38,244 nt of DNA from Ahrensia kielensis DSM 5890 (GTDB taxonomy: Bacteria; Pseudomonadota; Alphaproteobacteria; Rhizobiales; Rhizobiaceae): contig NZ_KB894537.1 in NCBI RefSeq assembly GCF_000374465.1, positions 1 through 38,244 of the forward strand, written 5' to 3'. The notes under the pieces were generated by a model that worked only from the letters and a program-made list of their open reading frames with translations, had not been told where the DNA came from and searched no databases. Both the position numbers and the translations under genes were made by a program. Positions 1 through 8,679 of the stretch are shown in pieces. The first letter of the stretch is position 1; the number at the start of each line of letters is the position of its first letter.

Positions 1-40
1 TTTTAAAAATGGCGTTCACACGCTGATAAAGGAATATATT

Positions 41-343
41 ATGAAAACTCTTGCCCTTACACTCGCAGCAACTTTGATTGCTTCTACTTCTGCTTTCGCA
101 GCTAACAGCTCATTTTCAAATGGCGACGGTTCTTACCTTAACAATAGTACACAAACATTGTTTGGTGGAAACCTTGATCAAGAAGCAACAGCGTCAATCG
201 GTTCTGTAGCAACAATCGACACAACAAACATTTTCACAGTTGATGAAGTTGTTAATGGCCGCGATGCAAAAGTGAAATTTACGCTTAATGCAGATGGCAG
301 CCGCAACATCATTTCTGAATCATTCCGCTCAAGCGACCGATAA
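41..343 (+). CDS. Small secreted protein of unknown function
   Basis: This 100-residue protein starts at an ATG preceded by an AAAGGA ribosome binding site. The first 20 residues form a classic Sec signal peptide: a Lys at position 2, a run of Leu/Ala/Thr, and an Ala-Phe-Ala-Ala cleavage site. The mature part is about 80 residues, rich in Ser, Asn, Thr and Asp, with no cysteine and no membrane segment, so a soluble periplasmic or exported protein is likely. I do not recognise a family. It is followed directly by a chain of hairpins that ends in a terminator, so it may be monocistronic with a structured 3' end. The coding call is fairly safe from the signal peptide; the function is unknown. 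Confidence 0.7.
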   Translation: MKTLALTLAATLIASTSAFAANSSFSNGDGSYLNNSTQTLFGGNLDQEATASIGSVATIDTTNIFTVDEVVNGRDAKVKFTLNADGSRNIISESFRSSDR

Positions 344-344
344 T

Positions 345-517
345 TACTCAAATTGCCAGATTTCAGATAATCCCCCTCTCCCAATAGGTTAATCTGGCAA
401 GAGTGGACCTGATACTGCCAATGCAGCCAGGTTCAAGCGAAGTCATAAGCGTGCCCCTCCATGCTCAATGACTTCGCCGTATCAACCACCGCCGGCAATG
501 CCAGCGGTGGTTTTTTG
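345..517 (+). ncRNA. Candidate structured small RNA or 3' UTR with four hairpins
   Basis: Four consecutive inverted repeats fill the gap after the secreted-protein gene. Hairpin 1 pairs 353-362 with 391-400 (10 bp). Hairpin 2 pairs 405-411 with 428-434, with an inner stem 415-418/423-426. Hairpin 3 pairs 437-446 with 468-477 (10 bp, perfect), with an inner stem 448-453/460-465. Hairpin 4 is the terminator. The loops of hairpins 1 and 3 are C-rich (CCCCCTCTCCC and CCCCTC), so they could pair with purine-rich ribosome binding sites. This resembles in style the anti-Shine-Dalgarno small RNAs of rhizobia, but I cannot show homology. It could instead be a 3' untranslated region, or less likely a leader for proA. 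Confidence 0.45.
484..516 (+). terminator. Rho-independent terminator
   Basis: A perfect 9-bp stem (484-492 with 504-512) closes an 11-base loop and runs straight into six T residues at 511-516. It ends the secreted-protein/candidate RNA transcript and separates it from proA. Confidence 0.9.
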
Positions 518-591
518 CAATTATAAACGTCACGTTGCACCAAATGCCGCATCGGTGTAAGAACGCCCAAGTTCTAAAAATTGAGACGGAT

Positions 592-1878
592 ATGCTGACG
601 CAAACAAATAAATCGACGCAAGAGATTGAAAGCCTAATGGCCACGATTGGCCAAAATGCGAAAGCGGCAAGTGGCCCTCTATCAATCGCTTCAGCGCAGC
701 AAAAGAACGACGCATTAGCGGCGATGTCCGATGCTATTCTCAAGAACATCGATGTCATTCTTAGCGCCAATGAATTGGACATGAAAAACGGCATCGAGGC
801 TGATCTTTCGCCTGCAATGCTTGATCGTCTTAAACTCGATAAAGAGCGTATTGAGGCGATAGCAGAAGGCATTCAGTCAATTAGCAAATTGGCAGACCCT
901 ATTGGCGAAGTGATCGCTCAGTGGGACCGCCCAAATGGTTTGAACATCGAGCGCGTGCGCACGCCGCTTGGTGTGATCGGCGTCATTTATGAAAGCCGCC
1001 CGAATGTAACAGCTGATGCTGGTGCGCTTTGCTTGAAAGCTGGTAATGCTGTCATCTTGCGCGGCGGTTCGGATTCAGTCAATTCATCACGCGCCATTCA
1101 TGCTTGTTTGGTGAGCGGCTTGAAAAAAGCCGGATTGCCAGAACACGCAATACAGCTTGTACCAACAACAGACCGCGCAGCTGTCGGCGAACTGCTTAAA
1201 GGTTTGGGCGGCTGTGTAGACGTGATCGTTCCACGCGGCGGGAAAAGTCTCGTTGGACGCGTTCAAACCGAAGCACGCGTGCCTGTTTTCGCGCATCTTG
1301 AAGGTATCTGTCACATCTATGTGGACGGCTCTGCCGATTTGCAGATGGCTGTCGACGTTGTCACAAACGCAAAAATGCGCCGCACAGGCATTTGTGGCTC
1401 AGCCGAAACGCTACTTGTGGACCGACAAGTAGCCGCCAGCCACCTCATTCCTATTTTGAAAAGTCTAAAAGAGAAGGGTTGCGAAATCCGCGCCACAGAA
1501 GAAATTTGCATTGCCTATCCTGACGCTGTTCCAGCCAAGGAAGAAGATTGGGCAACCGAATATCTTGATGCCATTATCTCGGTGAAAATCGTTGATGGTA
1601 TTAGCGGCGCTCTTGCCCATATTCAAAAATACTCCTCTGCCCACACAGAAGCTGTGATTGCAGAAGACGAACAGGTCGTTTCGCGCTTTTTCAATGAAGT
1701 TGATAGTGCGATTTTGCTACACAACGCTTCAACACAATTCGCTGATGGCGGCGAGTTTGGCATGGGCGCAGAAATCGGCATAGCCACAGGAAAAATGCAT
1801 GCCCGCGGACCCGTTGGCGTAGAACAGCTGACATCATTTAAATACCGCGTGCATGGCACCGGCCAGATCCGAACCTAA
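592..1878 (+). CDS. proA: Glutamate-5-semialdehyde dehydrogenase (gamma-glutamyl phosphate reductase)
   Basis: ProA reduces gamma-glutamyl phosphate with NADPH to glutamate-5-semialdehyde, the second step of proline synthesis in the cytoplasm. The product is 428 residues, close to the usual 415-430. It shows the aldehyde-dehydrogenase-like fold with the glycine-rich VILRGGSDS segment, the VPRGGKSL motif, and the catalytic cysteine in the [10 protein letters not shown] motif (Cys268). The C-terminus carries the [11 protein letters not shown] and [11 protein letters not shown] signatures. The frame is open to an ATG at 535, but the ATG at 592 matches where family members begin and avoids a 19-residue Cys/His-rich extension that looks like leader. 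proB is not next to it; nadD follows 6 bases later, as in many Rhizobiales. Confidence 0.95.
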   Translation: MLTQTNKSTQEIESLMATIGQNAKAASGPLSIASAQQKNDALAAMSDAILKNIDVILSANELDMKNGIEADLSPAMLDRLKLDKERIEAIAEGIQSISKLADPIGEVIAQWDRPNGLNIERVRTPLGVIGVIYESRPNVTADAGALCLKAGNAVILRGGSDSVNSSRAIHACLVSGLKKAGLPEHAIQLVPTTDRAAVGELLKGLGGCVDVIVPRGGKSLVGRVQTEARVPVFAHLEGICHIYVDGSADLQMAVDVVTNAKMRRTGICGSAETLLVDRQVAASHLIPILKSLKEKGCEIRATEEICIAYPDAVPAKEEDWATEYLDAIISVKIVDGISGALAHIQKYSSAHTEAVIAEDEQVVSRFFNEVDSAILLHNASTQFADGGEFGMGAEIGIATGKMHARGPVGVEQLTSFKYRVHGTGQIRT

Positions 1879-1884
1879 ACGCGC

Positions 1885-2526
1885 GTGGAACACACCAAGG
1901 ACATCGCCGCAGGCGTTGCAGCGCAATATCTGCGCATGCCCTATGTTGAAAAAGGCATGACCGTTGGGCTTTTTGGCGGGTCTTTCAACCCGCCGCATGA
2001 TGGGCACCGACTGGTATCGGAAATTGCCTTGCGCAAATTGGGGCTAAACCAATTATGGTGGATGGTCACACCGGGAAATCCACTTAAAGACACATCTAAA
2101 TTACCAAGCCTAGCGGAAAGAATTGCGCTTTCTGAAAAGCTCAATCATGACCCGCGCATCAAAATAACAGGCTTTGAAGCCTCACTGAATACAGCCTACA
2201 CGGCCCAAACATTGGCCATGATCCATAAGCGTAATATCGGCGTGAATTTCGTTTGGATTATGGGCGCAGACAATTTAGCCAGCTTTCACAAATGGCAAAA
2301 TTGGCAGATTATCGCTCAAACATTTCCCATAGCCGTGATTGACCGCCCCGGCTCCACTTTGTCTTATCTATCATCAATCATGGCAAAAACTTTTGATTAT
2401 GCCCGCGTTGACGAAAATGACGCACCCGCTTTGGCGCGTCTAAAAGCACCCGCATGGACATTTATTCACGGGCCAAGATCGCCACTTTCATCAACAGCAA
2501 TCCGCGACAAAACAACGAACCAATAA
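1885..2526 (+). CDS. nadD: Nicotinate-nucleotide adenylyltransferase
   Basis: NadD adenylylates nicotinate mononucleotide to deamido-NAD, the penultimate step of NAD synthesis. The nucleotidyltransferase signature GGSFNPPHDGH lies near residue 30, and the C-terminal ISSTxxR-like motif appears as PLSSTAIRD. The listed start is a GTG 6 bases after proA, giving 213 residues. An in-frame ATG at 1936 would give 196 residues and matches the start of related rhizobial proteins (Met-Pro-x-Val-Glu), so the true start may be there. The pairing with rsfS and rlmH downstream is the standard alphaproteobacterial order. Confidence 0.93.
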   Translation: MEHTKDIAAGVAAQYLRMPYVEKGMTVGLFGGSFNPPHDGHRLVSEIALRKLGLNQLWWMVTPGNPLKDTSKLPSLAERIALSEKLNHDPRIKITGFEASLNTAYTAQTLAMIHKRNIGVNFVWIMGADNLASFHKWQNWQIIAQTFPIAVIDRPGSTLSYLSSIMAKTFDYARVDENDAPALARLKAPAWTFIHGPRSPLSSTAIRDKTTNQ

Positions 2527-2647
2527 CATGCCGCAACTTTGCTCAAGATAGATTGCGTCTTGAAACTGTTATACAGGCATGACTATCTTTACATTATCAG
2601 GCAAACGAATCGCCTGATTTGCAAATGTTCCAGAGGAAAGGACCCAC

Positions 2648-3046
2648 TTGAGAACAGCAAACGAAAAGAAGGTTAGCCAACCTTCAGCATCCGAACTCAG
2701 CGGCAATGCCACTGCGCAACGGATTTATGATCTTGTGATGGACAGCTTGGATTCAAGCAAAGCCATCGACATCATCCCGATCAACATTCGAGGCAAATCT
2801 GCACTGGCCGATTATATGGTTGTTGCATCAGGTACTTCACATAGACATGTGAACGCTGTTGCTGACCAATTGCTTCGCACATTAAAAGAGCAAGGCTTGG
2901 GCACGTCCCGCGTCGAAGGTCTTGCAGGCGCCGACTGGGTTTTAGTCGATGCAGGCGATGTAGTTGTGCATATCTTCCGTCCGGAAGTACGCGAATTCTA
3001 TCAGCTTGAAAAAATCTGGTCAGAAGACGCAGACACGGTGCATTAA
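2648..3046 (+). CDS. rsfS: Ribosomal silencing factor RsfS
   Basis: RsfS binds ribosomal protein L14 (uL14) and blocks joining of the ribosomal subunits, lowering translation in stationary phase or starvation. The 132-residue product has the family core from about residue 28: ADYMVVASGTSHRHVNAVAD, the EGLAGADWVLVDAGDVVVHIF segment and the REFYQLEKIW end. The start is a TTG, chosen because a strong AGAGGAAAGGA binding site lies just before it and no other start has one. The gap of 121 bases after nadD shows no gene. Confidence 0.93.
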   Translation: MRTANEKKVSQPSASELSGNATAQRIYDLVMDSLDSSKAIDIIPINIRGKSALADYMVVASGTSHRHVNAVADQLLRTLKEQGLGTSRVEGLAGADWVLVDAGDVVVHIFRPEVREFYQLEKIWSEDADTVH

Positions 3047-3084
3047 AAATACCGTTCCGGTACAGCACCGGAAAGGATTGATTT

Positions 3085-3570
3085 ATGCAGCTGGTTTTAT
3101 TTTGTGTTGGCCGTCTTAAAAAAGGGCCAGAGCGCGAACTTGTTGAGCGCTATCTTGACCGTGTGGCCAAGACAGGCCCGCAATGCGGCCTGTCTTTTGG
3201 CGGCGTAACAGAGATCGTCGAAAGCCGAGCACAAACCGCTGAACAGCGCAAAGCCGAAGAAAGTGCGCGTTGCCGCGAGCTTTTAAGCGACCCACGTTCA
3301 GCACTGCTTTTATTTGATGAACGCGGAAAGGCGCTGGGTTCACGCGACTTTGCTGGAAAAATCGGCGATCTTCGCGACCGTGGAATCCAGACCTTGGTGG
3401 CCGCAATTGGCGGTCCTGATGGGCATGACCAAAGCCTTGCACAAGAAGCACAAATGGTCGTGGCGCTCGGCAAATTAACTTGGCCTCATCAAGTGGCACG
3501 CATTTTGGTGGCCGAGCAGCTCTATCGCGCGAGCGCTATTTTGAACAATCACCCCTATCACCGCGACTAA
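3085..3570 (+). CDS. rlmH: 23S rRNA (pseudouridine1915-N3)-methyltransferase RlmH
   Basis: RlmH is a SPOUT methyltransferase that methylates pseudouridine 1915 in helix 69 of 23S rRNA on the assembled 70S ribosome. The 161-residue product matches the usual 155-160. It has the AIGGPDG motif for S-adenosylmethionine binding in the knot, then the TWPHQVARILVAEQLYRA helix and the conserved HPYHR end. A 7-bp hairpin (3055-3061 with 3067-3073) sits immediately before its AGGA ribosome binding site and could affect translation after rsfS. It follows rsfS by 38 bases. Confidence 0.96.
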   Translation: MQLVLFCVGRLKKGPERELVERYLDRVAKTGPQCGLSFGGVTEIVESRAQTAEQRKAEESARCRELLSDPRSALLLFDERGKALGSRDFAGKIGDLRDRGIQTLVAAIGGPDGHDQSLAQEAQMVVALGKLTWPHQVARILVAEQLYRASAILNNHPYHRD

Positions 3571-3659
3571 AAGCCAAGCGCTTAATCATATTTGCGCCCC
3601 TTTACACTTTTATCGCAGCGCAAATCATTTAAGGTTAGGCAGGAAACAGGCTTTGATTC

Positions 3660-5183
3660 TTGGCAACGACATTGGGTAAATTTTTAACAGGGCGATATTG
3701 GCTGATGGCGCTCTTCATGTGTGCTTTTACCAGTGCGCAAGCGCAGGCTTTATTGCCTGATGATATGCCGCCCGAAGTTCGTCAAAGCCTACAAAAATCT
3801 ACCGCAGAATTAAACGCAATCCTTGATGAGCGCGGTGTCACAGAACAACGCGCCAAAGAACTTGAGATTGAGGTCGAAGCAATTCGCAAGGATAGAGCGG
3901 CGATTACAGCAGCGCTTATTCAATCTGCCAAAACTGAAAAGAAATTAGCGGCAGATATTTTTCAACTGCAAGAAGATCTGTTGGCGCTTGAAACCCAAAA
4001 GGCAGACATTCAAATCGGCCTATGGGAACGCCGCGGCGCATTGGCAGAAGTATTGGCAGCTTTGCAGCGCATGGGCCTTAACCCGCCGCCCGCAATTTTG
4101 GTCACGCCCGAAGATGCACTTGGCTCGGTGCGCAGTTCCATTCTTTTAAGTGCAGTGGTGCCGCATATGCGCGCCGAAACCGAAATTTTAATTGCCGACA
4201 TTCAAGAACTCGATCAGATCACGGGCAGCATTACGTCAGAGCAAGAAAAGCTAAAATCAACGCGCCAAGAGCAAGCCGCAGAACAAAAGCGCCTCACTTT
4301 ACTTGTCGAAGAAAAGCGCAAAATTGAAGGCCAAACGGCAGCAGAATTAGCCGAACAACAAAAACGCATGGCCGAATTACTTGCACAAGCCGAAAGCATG
4401 GAAAGCTTCATTTCTTCGCTAGAAGATGAGGCAGAACGCGTAAAACGAGAAGCTGAAGAAAAACTACGCGCAGAAGAACAAGCGCGCATTGAAGAAGAAC
4501 AGCGCAAAAAGGCAGAAGCAGAAGCAGCGCGCCTTGCAGCTGAAAAAGCACGTGAAGACGCCGAGCGCGCCAAGCGTGAAGCCGATGAAGCTCAGCAACT
4601 TGCTGCCGAACAAGCGCTGCGCGAAGCCGAAACAGCCCGTTTGAATGCCGAGCGCGAACAACGCGAAGCACAAATGCGAATCAATGCCGCGCGTGAACGT
4701 GCAGCTGAATTGGCGGCAAAACCAAGCAGTATTGCACCAGCAGCAGCGTTTTCAACGCGCAGCGGCCAATTGGCAAAACCTGTTTCAGGCCGCACAATTA
4801 CCGCATTTGGCGATGATGACGGACTTGGTCAAAGAGCGCAGGGTGATACATTAGAGACTAGCCCTAACGCGATTGTGACTGCCCCAGCGGATGGGAAAGT
4901 GCTATATGCTGGACCATTCCGCGCCTATGGTAACCTATTGATCATTGATGCAGGAGAAGAGTATCATCTTGTCCTTGCCGGTATGGATAGGATAGACGTT
5001 GCACAAGGACAATTTGTGCTTGAAGGTGAACCAGTAGGCGCAATGGGCCGTATTAGATTAGCCAGTGTTACGGCTGCGGCGACTAAAAATGACAACCCGA
5101 CGCTCTATATAGAGTTTAGGAAGAATTCAAAACCGATCGATCCATCACCATGGTGGGAAAAGATCAGTGCGGGAAGGACGTAA
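3660..5183 (+). CDS. envC: Murein hydrolase activator EnvC-like protein (coiled coil plus degenerate LytM domain)
   Basis: The 507-residue product has an N-terminal signal peptide ending near Ala-Gln-Ala (residue 30), a long charged coiled coil at about 40-120 and 165-355, and a C-terminal LytM/M23-like domain from about 375. This is the EnvC layout; EnvC acts in the periplasm at the division site by activating amidases. The LytM domain lacks the zinc ligands of active M23 peptidases: no HxxxD is visible and only one His remains where HxH is expected. That fits an activator rather than an enzyme. The coiled coil is very rich in Ala, Glu, Lys and Arg. The start is a TTG with AGGAAA upstream; an internal ATG at 3705 would cut into the signal peptide. 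ctpA follows at once, a common pairing in alphaproteobacteria. Confidence 0.88.
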   Translation: MATTLGKFLTGRYWLMALFMCAFTSAQAQALLPDDMPPEVRQSLQKSTAELNAILDERGVTEQRAKELEIEVEAIRKDRAAITAALIQSAKTEKKLAADIFQLQEDLLALETQKADIQIGLWERRGALAEVLAALQRMGLNPPPAILVTPEDALGSVRSSILLSAVVPHMRAETEILIADIQELDQITGSITSEQEKLKSTRQEQAAEQKRLTLLVEEKRKIEGQTAAELAEQQKRMAELLAQAESMESFISSLEDEAERVKREAEEKLRAEEQARIEEEQRKKAEAEAARLAAEKAREDAERAKREADEAQQLAAEQALREAETARLNAEREQREAQMRINAARERAAELAAKPSSIAPAAAFSTRSGQLAKPVSGRTITAFGDDDGLGQRAQGDTLETSPNAIVTAPADGKVLYAGPFRAYGNLLIIDAGEEYHLVLAGMDRIDVAQGQFVLEGEPVGAMGRIRLASVTAAATKNDNPTLYIEFRKNSKPIDPSPWWEKISAGRT

Positions 5184-5185
5184 AT

Positions 5186-6508
5186 ATGCTCCGTAAACTA
5201 TCTCTGCTGTTCGCAGGTGCACTCATTGGTGCAGGTACAACAGTGCTTGTAGCAGGCCAACCGATGATTAGTGCCAACGCAGCGGGCAATGAGACATACA
5301 AAAATCTAGCGATTTTTGGAGATATTTTTGAAAGAGTGCGCAGCAATTACGTCGAAGAGCCAAACGACAGTGAGCTCGTTGAAAATGCAATCAACGGCAT
5401 GTTGACATCACTTGATCCGCATTCGTCATATCTCAATGCTGAAGATGCTGATGACATGCGCACACAAACCCGCGGTGAGTTTGGCGGTCTTGGCATTGAA
5501 GTCACAATGGAAGATGAGCTTGTTAAAGTCATCACACCTATGTTTGAAAGTCCTGCTGAAGAAGCAGGCGTGCTTGCTGGTGACTTTATTTCCAAAATTG
5601 ACGGCGAAGAAGTCCGCGGCCTAACACTGCAAGATGCGGTCGACAAAATGCGCGGACCCATTAACACACCGATAGTATTGGAACTTCTGCGCAAGGGTGC
5701 CGATGCGCCGATTGAAGTGACCATTGTTCGCCAGATCATTACTGTTCAAGCCGTAAAAACGCGCATTGAAGATGACGTTGCATATCTTCGCGTTATTTCT
5801 TTTACCGAGCAGACCTATGATGATCTTGCCGAAGGCATCGAAAAGATGACGACGGAAATTGGTGAAGATAAAATCAAAGGCTATGTTGTTGATTTGCGGC
5901 TCAATCCGGGCGGTCTTCTCGACCAAGCGATCAACGTATCGGATGCGTTTCTTGAAAAAGGCGTTATCGTTTCAACACGTGGACGCGATGACCGCGACAG
6001 CCGCCGCTTCTCTGCCCGTGCAGGTGATCTGGTCAACGGAAAACCCGTTATTGTATTGATCAATGGCGGCTCCGCCTCTGCATCTGAAATTGTCGCTGGC
6101 GCTCTGCAAGACCATCGCCGCGCAACGGTTCTGGGCACACAAAGCTTCGGCAAAGGCTCAGTTCAGACGATCATCCCTCTTGGTGAAGGTGGCGCGCTGC
6201 GCCTAACCACTGCTCTTTATTACACGCCTTCTGGCATCTCTATTCAGGGCAAAGGTATCACACCGGATATAACGGTTGAGCAAACACTTCCCGAAGAACT
6301 TCAGGGCCGTGATTTAACACGCGGCGAATCTGATTTGCGCGGCCATATTACGGGTGACAAAGAAGATGACGAAGGCTCCGGCTCAGTTGCTTATGTACCG
6401 CAAGACCCAAAAGAAGATGATCAGCTAACATATGCGCTCGAACTACTGCGCGGAGAGCGCACGGATGAGGCATTTCCGCCAGATCCAAACAAAGCGACAT
6501 CCAACTGA
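5186..6508 (+). CDS. ctpA: Carboxy-terminal processing protease (S41 family)
   Basis: This periplasmic S41 protease of 440 residues has an N-terminal signal/anchor segment (residues 5-30), a PDZ domain (about 85-165, with the GLGIEVTMED segment) and a catalytic domain. The Ser-Lys pair is visible: Ser298 in the GGSASASEI motif and Lys323 in SFGKGSVQT, with the family spacing of 25 residues. The start at 5186 is chosen over an upstream in-frame ATG at 5150 because it has a GGAAGG binding site and begins directly at the signal sequence. It is spaced 2 bases from envC, so the two are probably co-transcribed and act together on envelope turnover. The C-terminal 60 residues are acidic and low in complexity. 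Confidence 0.95.
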   Translation: MLRKLSLLFAGALIGAGTTVLVAGQPMISANAAGNETYKNLAIFGDIFERVRSNYVEEPNDSELVENAINGMLTSLDPHSSYLNAEDADDMRTQTRGEFGGLGIEVTMEDELVKVITPMFESPAEEAGVLAGDFISKIDGEEVRGLTLQDAVDKMRGPINTPIVLELLRKGADAPIEVTIVRQIITVQAVKTRIEDDVAYLRVISFTEQTYDDLAEGIEKMTTEIGEDKIKGYVVDLRLNPGGLLDQAINVSDAFLEKGVIVSTRGRDDRDSRRFSARAGDLVNGKPVIVLINGGSASASEIVAGALQDHRRATVLGTQSFGKGSVQTIIPLGEGGALRLTTALYYTPSGISIQGKGITPDITVEQTLPEELQGRDLTRGESDLRGHITGDKEDDEGSGSVAYVPQDPKEDDQLTYALELLRGERTDEAFPPDPNKATSN

Positions 6509-6568
6509 TCTCTAACAATGGTTGGCAAATGCTAGCATTGCCAAAATCGTAACGAGACCTAAGATAGA

Positions 6569-6593
6569 GGCCACCATCGCTGGTGGCCTTTTT
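6569..6593 (+). terminator. Rho-independent terminator after ctpA
   Basis: An 8-bp perfect GC-rich stem (6569-6576 with 6581-6588), a TCGC tetraloop and five T residues end the envC-ctpA transcript. Confidence 0.93.
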
Positions 6594-6638
6594 GATTCGA
6601 TTGATTATGTTCAAGCAGCCTGAAAGTTATTCTAAACG

Positions 6639-7853
6639 ATGAATGATCTAAACGCCCCGCTTGGCAAAAACCTACCGCCAAAAAAGCACGCACCCAAAAC
6701 GAGCCCCTCGCCGCCAACGGGAAGAGGCTTTGCTCTTATATTAGGCGTTATATTTATCGGCATTTTGGCGCTTAATATTTACACTTTCATTGATACGCAC
6801 AAAGATACGGGCACCCTTGTTGTGCGCCTGCCTGAACCAGAACCAATTGAAATAGCTGAAGCAGAGTCTGAGCCAGAAACGGACAAGCCCGAGGTTGAAG
6901 TCATCTATGGGCAACCCGATGCAAATCTTTCACAAGAGCCGATTATAGCCGCTGAACGTGAAACAATCACGGAAGTTTCGCCGGGCGGTCCGCGCATCAT
7001 TACAATCCGCGATCCACAGGCGACCGAAATCGGCCAGCCGGATGGCCAACGTCACCGGCCAGTGCAAAGCGCATTGGAGGAAACAGATGCGGGCAAGCTA
7101 CCCAAACGCACGGATGATGGACGCCGCCCAGTTGATATTTATGCACGGCCTTGGTCAAATGCCGGCGGCAAGCGCATAGCCATTGTCATTGGCGGTCTTG
7201 GCCTGTCACAGACGGGCACACAGCGCGCACTGGATCAGTTACCACCAGAAATAACACTCGCCTTTGCCCCAACAGGCAACAGCTTGGACCGGTGGATGGG
7301 TGTAGCCCGCAAAAAAGGCCATGAGCTTTTAATGCAAATTCCAATGGAACCGTTCAACTATCCGCAGGTAAACCCCGGCCCGCATACGCTGCGATTGGCT
7401 TCAAGCCCTGAAACCAATCTTGAAAACTTGCAATGGGCAATGGCCCGAATGACCAATTATAGCGGCGTTACCAACTATCTTGGCGCGCGCTTCATGGGCG
7501 AGAAACAAGCAATAACGCCGATACTAGAGGAGTTGGGCGAGCGCGGCCTCTTATTCTTTAATGACGGCAGCTCTGGCACGGCTGGCAATCTTGGCGCTGA
7601 TGCTGCGCGCGCGCGCGTTCCCTATGCGGCAGGCAATGTGATTATTGATAGCTCCAATTCGCCAGATGACATTCGCACCAAGCTCAAAGCATTAGAAGCA
7701 TTGGCCGAGGCACGCGGCACAGCAATTGGCACAGGCTCCGCGCTTGAACTCACGGTGAAAATCGTTGCTGAATGGGCCAACCAAGCTAAAAAGAACGGTT
7801 TTGAAATTGTTGGCATCGCCGCGCTTGCAAGCGATCCCGAGCGTAAGCGTTAG
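6639..7853 (+). CDS. Divergent polysaccharide deacetylase family protein, membrane anchored
   Basis: The 404-residue protein has a short cytoplasmic Pro/Lys-rich start, one membrane segment at about 30-50, an acidic Pro/Glu-rich stretch to about 175, and a C-terminal domain of about 225 residues. That domain matches the divergent polysaccharide deacetylase family (Polysacc_deac_2, PF04748): it begins with KRIAIVIGGLGLS and includes HELLMQIPMEP, the LGARFM segment and FFNDGSSG. The family is usually found beside envC-ctpA, as here, which points to a role in envelope or division-site carbohydrate turnover. The substrate is not established. It is separated from ctpA by a terminator, so it has its own promoter, and it runs into rppH 12 bases later. 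Confidence 0.88.
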   Translation: MNDLNAPLGKNLPPKKHAPKTSPSPPTGRGFALILGVIFIGILALNIYTFIDTHKDTGTLVVRLPEPEPIEIAEAESEPETDKPEVEVIYGQPDANLSQEPIIAAERETITEVSPGGPRIITIRDPQATEIGQPDGQRHRPVQSALEETDAGKLPKRTDDGRRPVDIYARPWSNAGGKRIAIVIGGLGLSQTGTQRALDQLPPEITLAFAPTGNSLDRWMGVARKKGHELLMQIPMEPFNYPQVNPGPHTLRLASSPETNLENLQWAMARMTNYSGVTNYLGARFMGEKQAITPILEELGERGLLFFNDGSSGTAGNLGADAARARVPYAAGNVIIDSSNSPDDIRTKLKALEALAEARGTAIGTGSALELTVKIVAEWANQAKKNGFEIVGIAALASDPERKR

Positions 7854-7865
7854 ATAAGGCACCCA

Positions 7866-8405
7866 ATGGCTAAGAAAGACAAAAAACACATGCGTGCAGA
7901 AGATCTTCCATACCGTCCTTGCGTTGGTGTCATGATTCTCAATAAAGAAGGCCTTGTCTGGGCAGGGCGGCGCATCAAAGAAGGCAATACGGAATATTCC
8001 GGCTCTCCTCTATTATGGCAAATGCCCCAAGGCGGCATCGATAAGGGCGAAGAACCGATAGAGGCGGCCGCACGCGAACTTTATGAAGAAACCGGCATGA
8101 CATCGGTCACTCTCATTGAAGAAGCGCCTGAATGGTACAATTATGATTTACCAGCCGATATGATTGGTATTGGCCTTAAAGGAAAATTCCGCGGCCAAAA
8201 ACAGCGCTGGTTTGCCTATAGATTTTCAGGTGATGAATCCGAAATTCAGATTAACCCACCGCCAGGTGGACACACTGCCGAATTTGATCAATGGGCGTGG
8301 AAACCTATGGCTGAGTTGCCAGAGCTGATCGTGCCCTTTAAACGCGGTGTCTATCAAAACGTTGTCGCAGCCTTTGCGCATCTGGCAGGCACCAAAAGCA
8401 GCTGA
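7866..8405 (+). CDS. rppH: RNA pyrophosphohydrolase (Nudix)
   Basis: RppH removes pyrophosphate from the 5' end of triphosphorylated mRNA, which starts 5'-dependent decay; alphaproteobacterial members also hydrolyse diadenosine polyphosphates. The 179-residue protein has a complete Nudix box at about 58-80 (GGIDKGEEP, then [10 protein letters not shown]), and the family features WQMPQGGID and QRWFAYRF. The length is typical. It follows the deacetylase by 12 bases and closes the housekeeping block. No clear terminator follows; a 9-bp inverted repeat at 8418-8454 has its T-run inside the loop. Confidence 0.95.
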   Translation: MAKKDKKHMRAEDLPYRPCVGVMILNKEGLVWAGRRIKEGNTEYSGSPLLWQMPQGGIDKGEEPIEAAARELYEETGMTSVTLIEEAPEWYNYDLPADMIGIGLKGKFRGQKQRWFAYRFSGDESEIQINPPPGGHTAEFDQWAWKPMAELPELIVPFKRGVYQNVVAAFAHLAGTKSS

Positions 8406-8609
8406 CATCTTCACAATGCGGCCGTTCAAAGTTGTATTTTTATAAAACGGTCGCCCAGCAAGGCCCGCACAAGCACGCCACGTTTCAATTGGTCAGGGTT
8501 AAAAAGCTTCTAAGGCAAGCAATTGCTTAAAAGAATCTCTAACTGAGCAATCAAATATTAACCAAATGAAACTTAGAACATTAAGATCGAAGAGCCCTGT
8601 TTTGGCTTA

Positions 8610-8647
8610 GGCATGATGCCGCTTTCGCACCCGGTAATCCGGAATGT
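8610..8647 (+). promoter_or_regulatory. Bipartite regulatory element upstream of the che operon
   Basis: The 11-base palindrome GGCATGATGCC (8610-8620) is followed after 16 bases by ATCCGGAATGT (8637-8647). The same two blocks occur upstream of both flagellin genes with an 18-base gap, each time with CCGG just before the second block. The distance from the second block to the mcp ATG is 32 bases. It is probably a promoter and/or operator for late motility genes; which factor reads it is not known from the sequence. Confidence 0.6.
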
Positions 8648-8679
8648 TGATATCCATCCATTCCATAACGGGACTTTCT

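Noticed and set aside
405-434. Possible TPP or cobalamin riboswitch ahead of proA (ACCTGAT and GCCAGG words)
   Set aside because: The defining partner motifs (CTGAGA for TPP, GCCACTG box for cobalamin) are absent, the stems do not match either fold, and proA is not a usual target.
3055-3073. Hairpin between rsfS and rlmH as a minus-strand terminator (Ts follow on that strand)
   Set aside because: No minus-strand gene lies nearby to be terminated; on the plus strand no T-run follows. It is more likely a leader hairpin.
4420-4720. Low-complexity GAA/GCA/CGC repeats in envC
   Set aside because: They follow codon phase and simply encode the Ala/Glu/Arg coiled coil; there is no fixed repeat unit, so it is not a microsatellite array or CRISPR.
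8418-8454. Inverted repeat after rppH as a terminator
   Set aside because: The stem has a wobble pair and the loop is 19 bases; the T-run lies in the loop and not after the stem.
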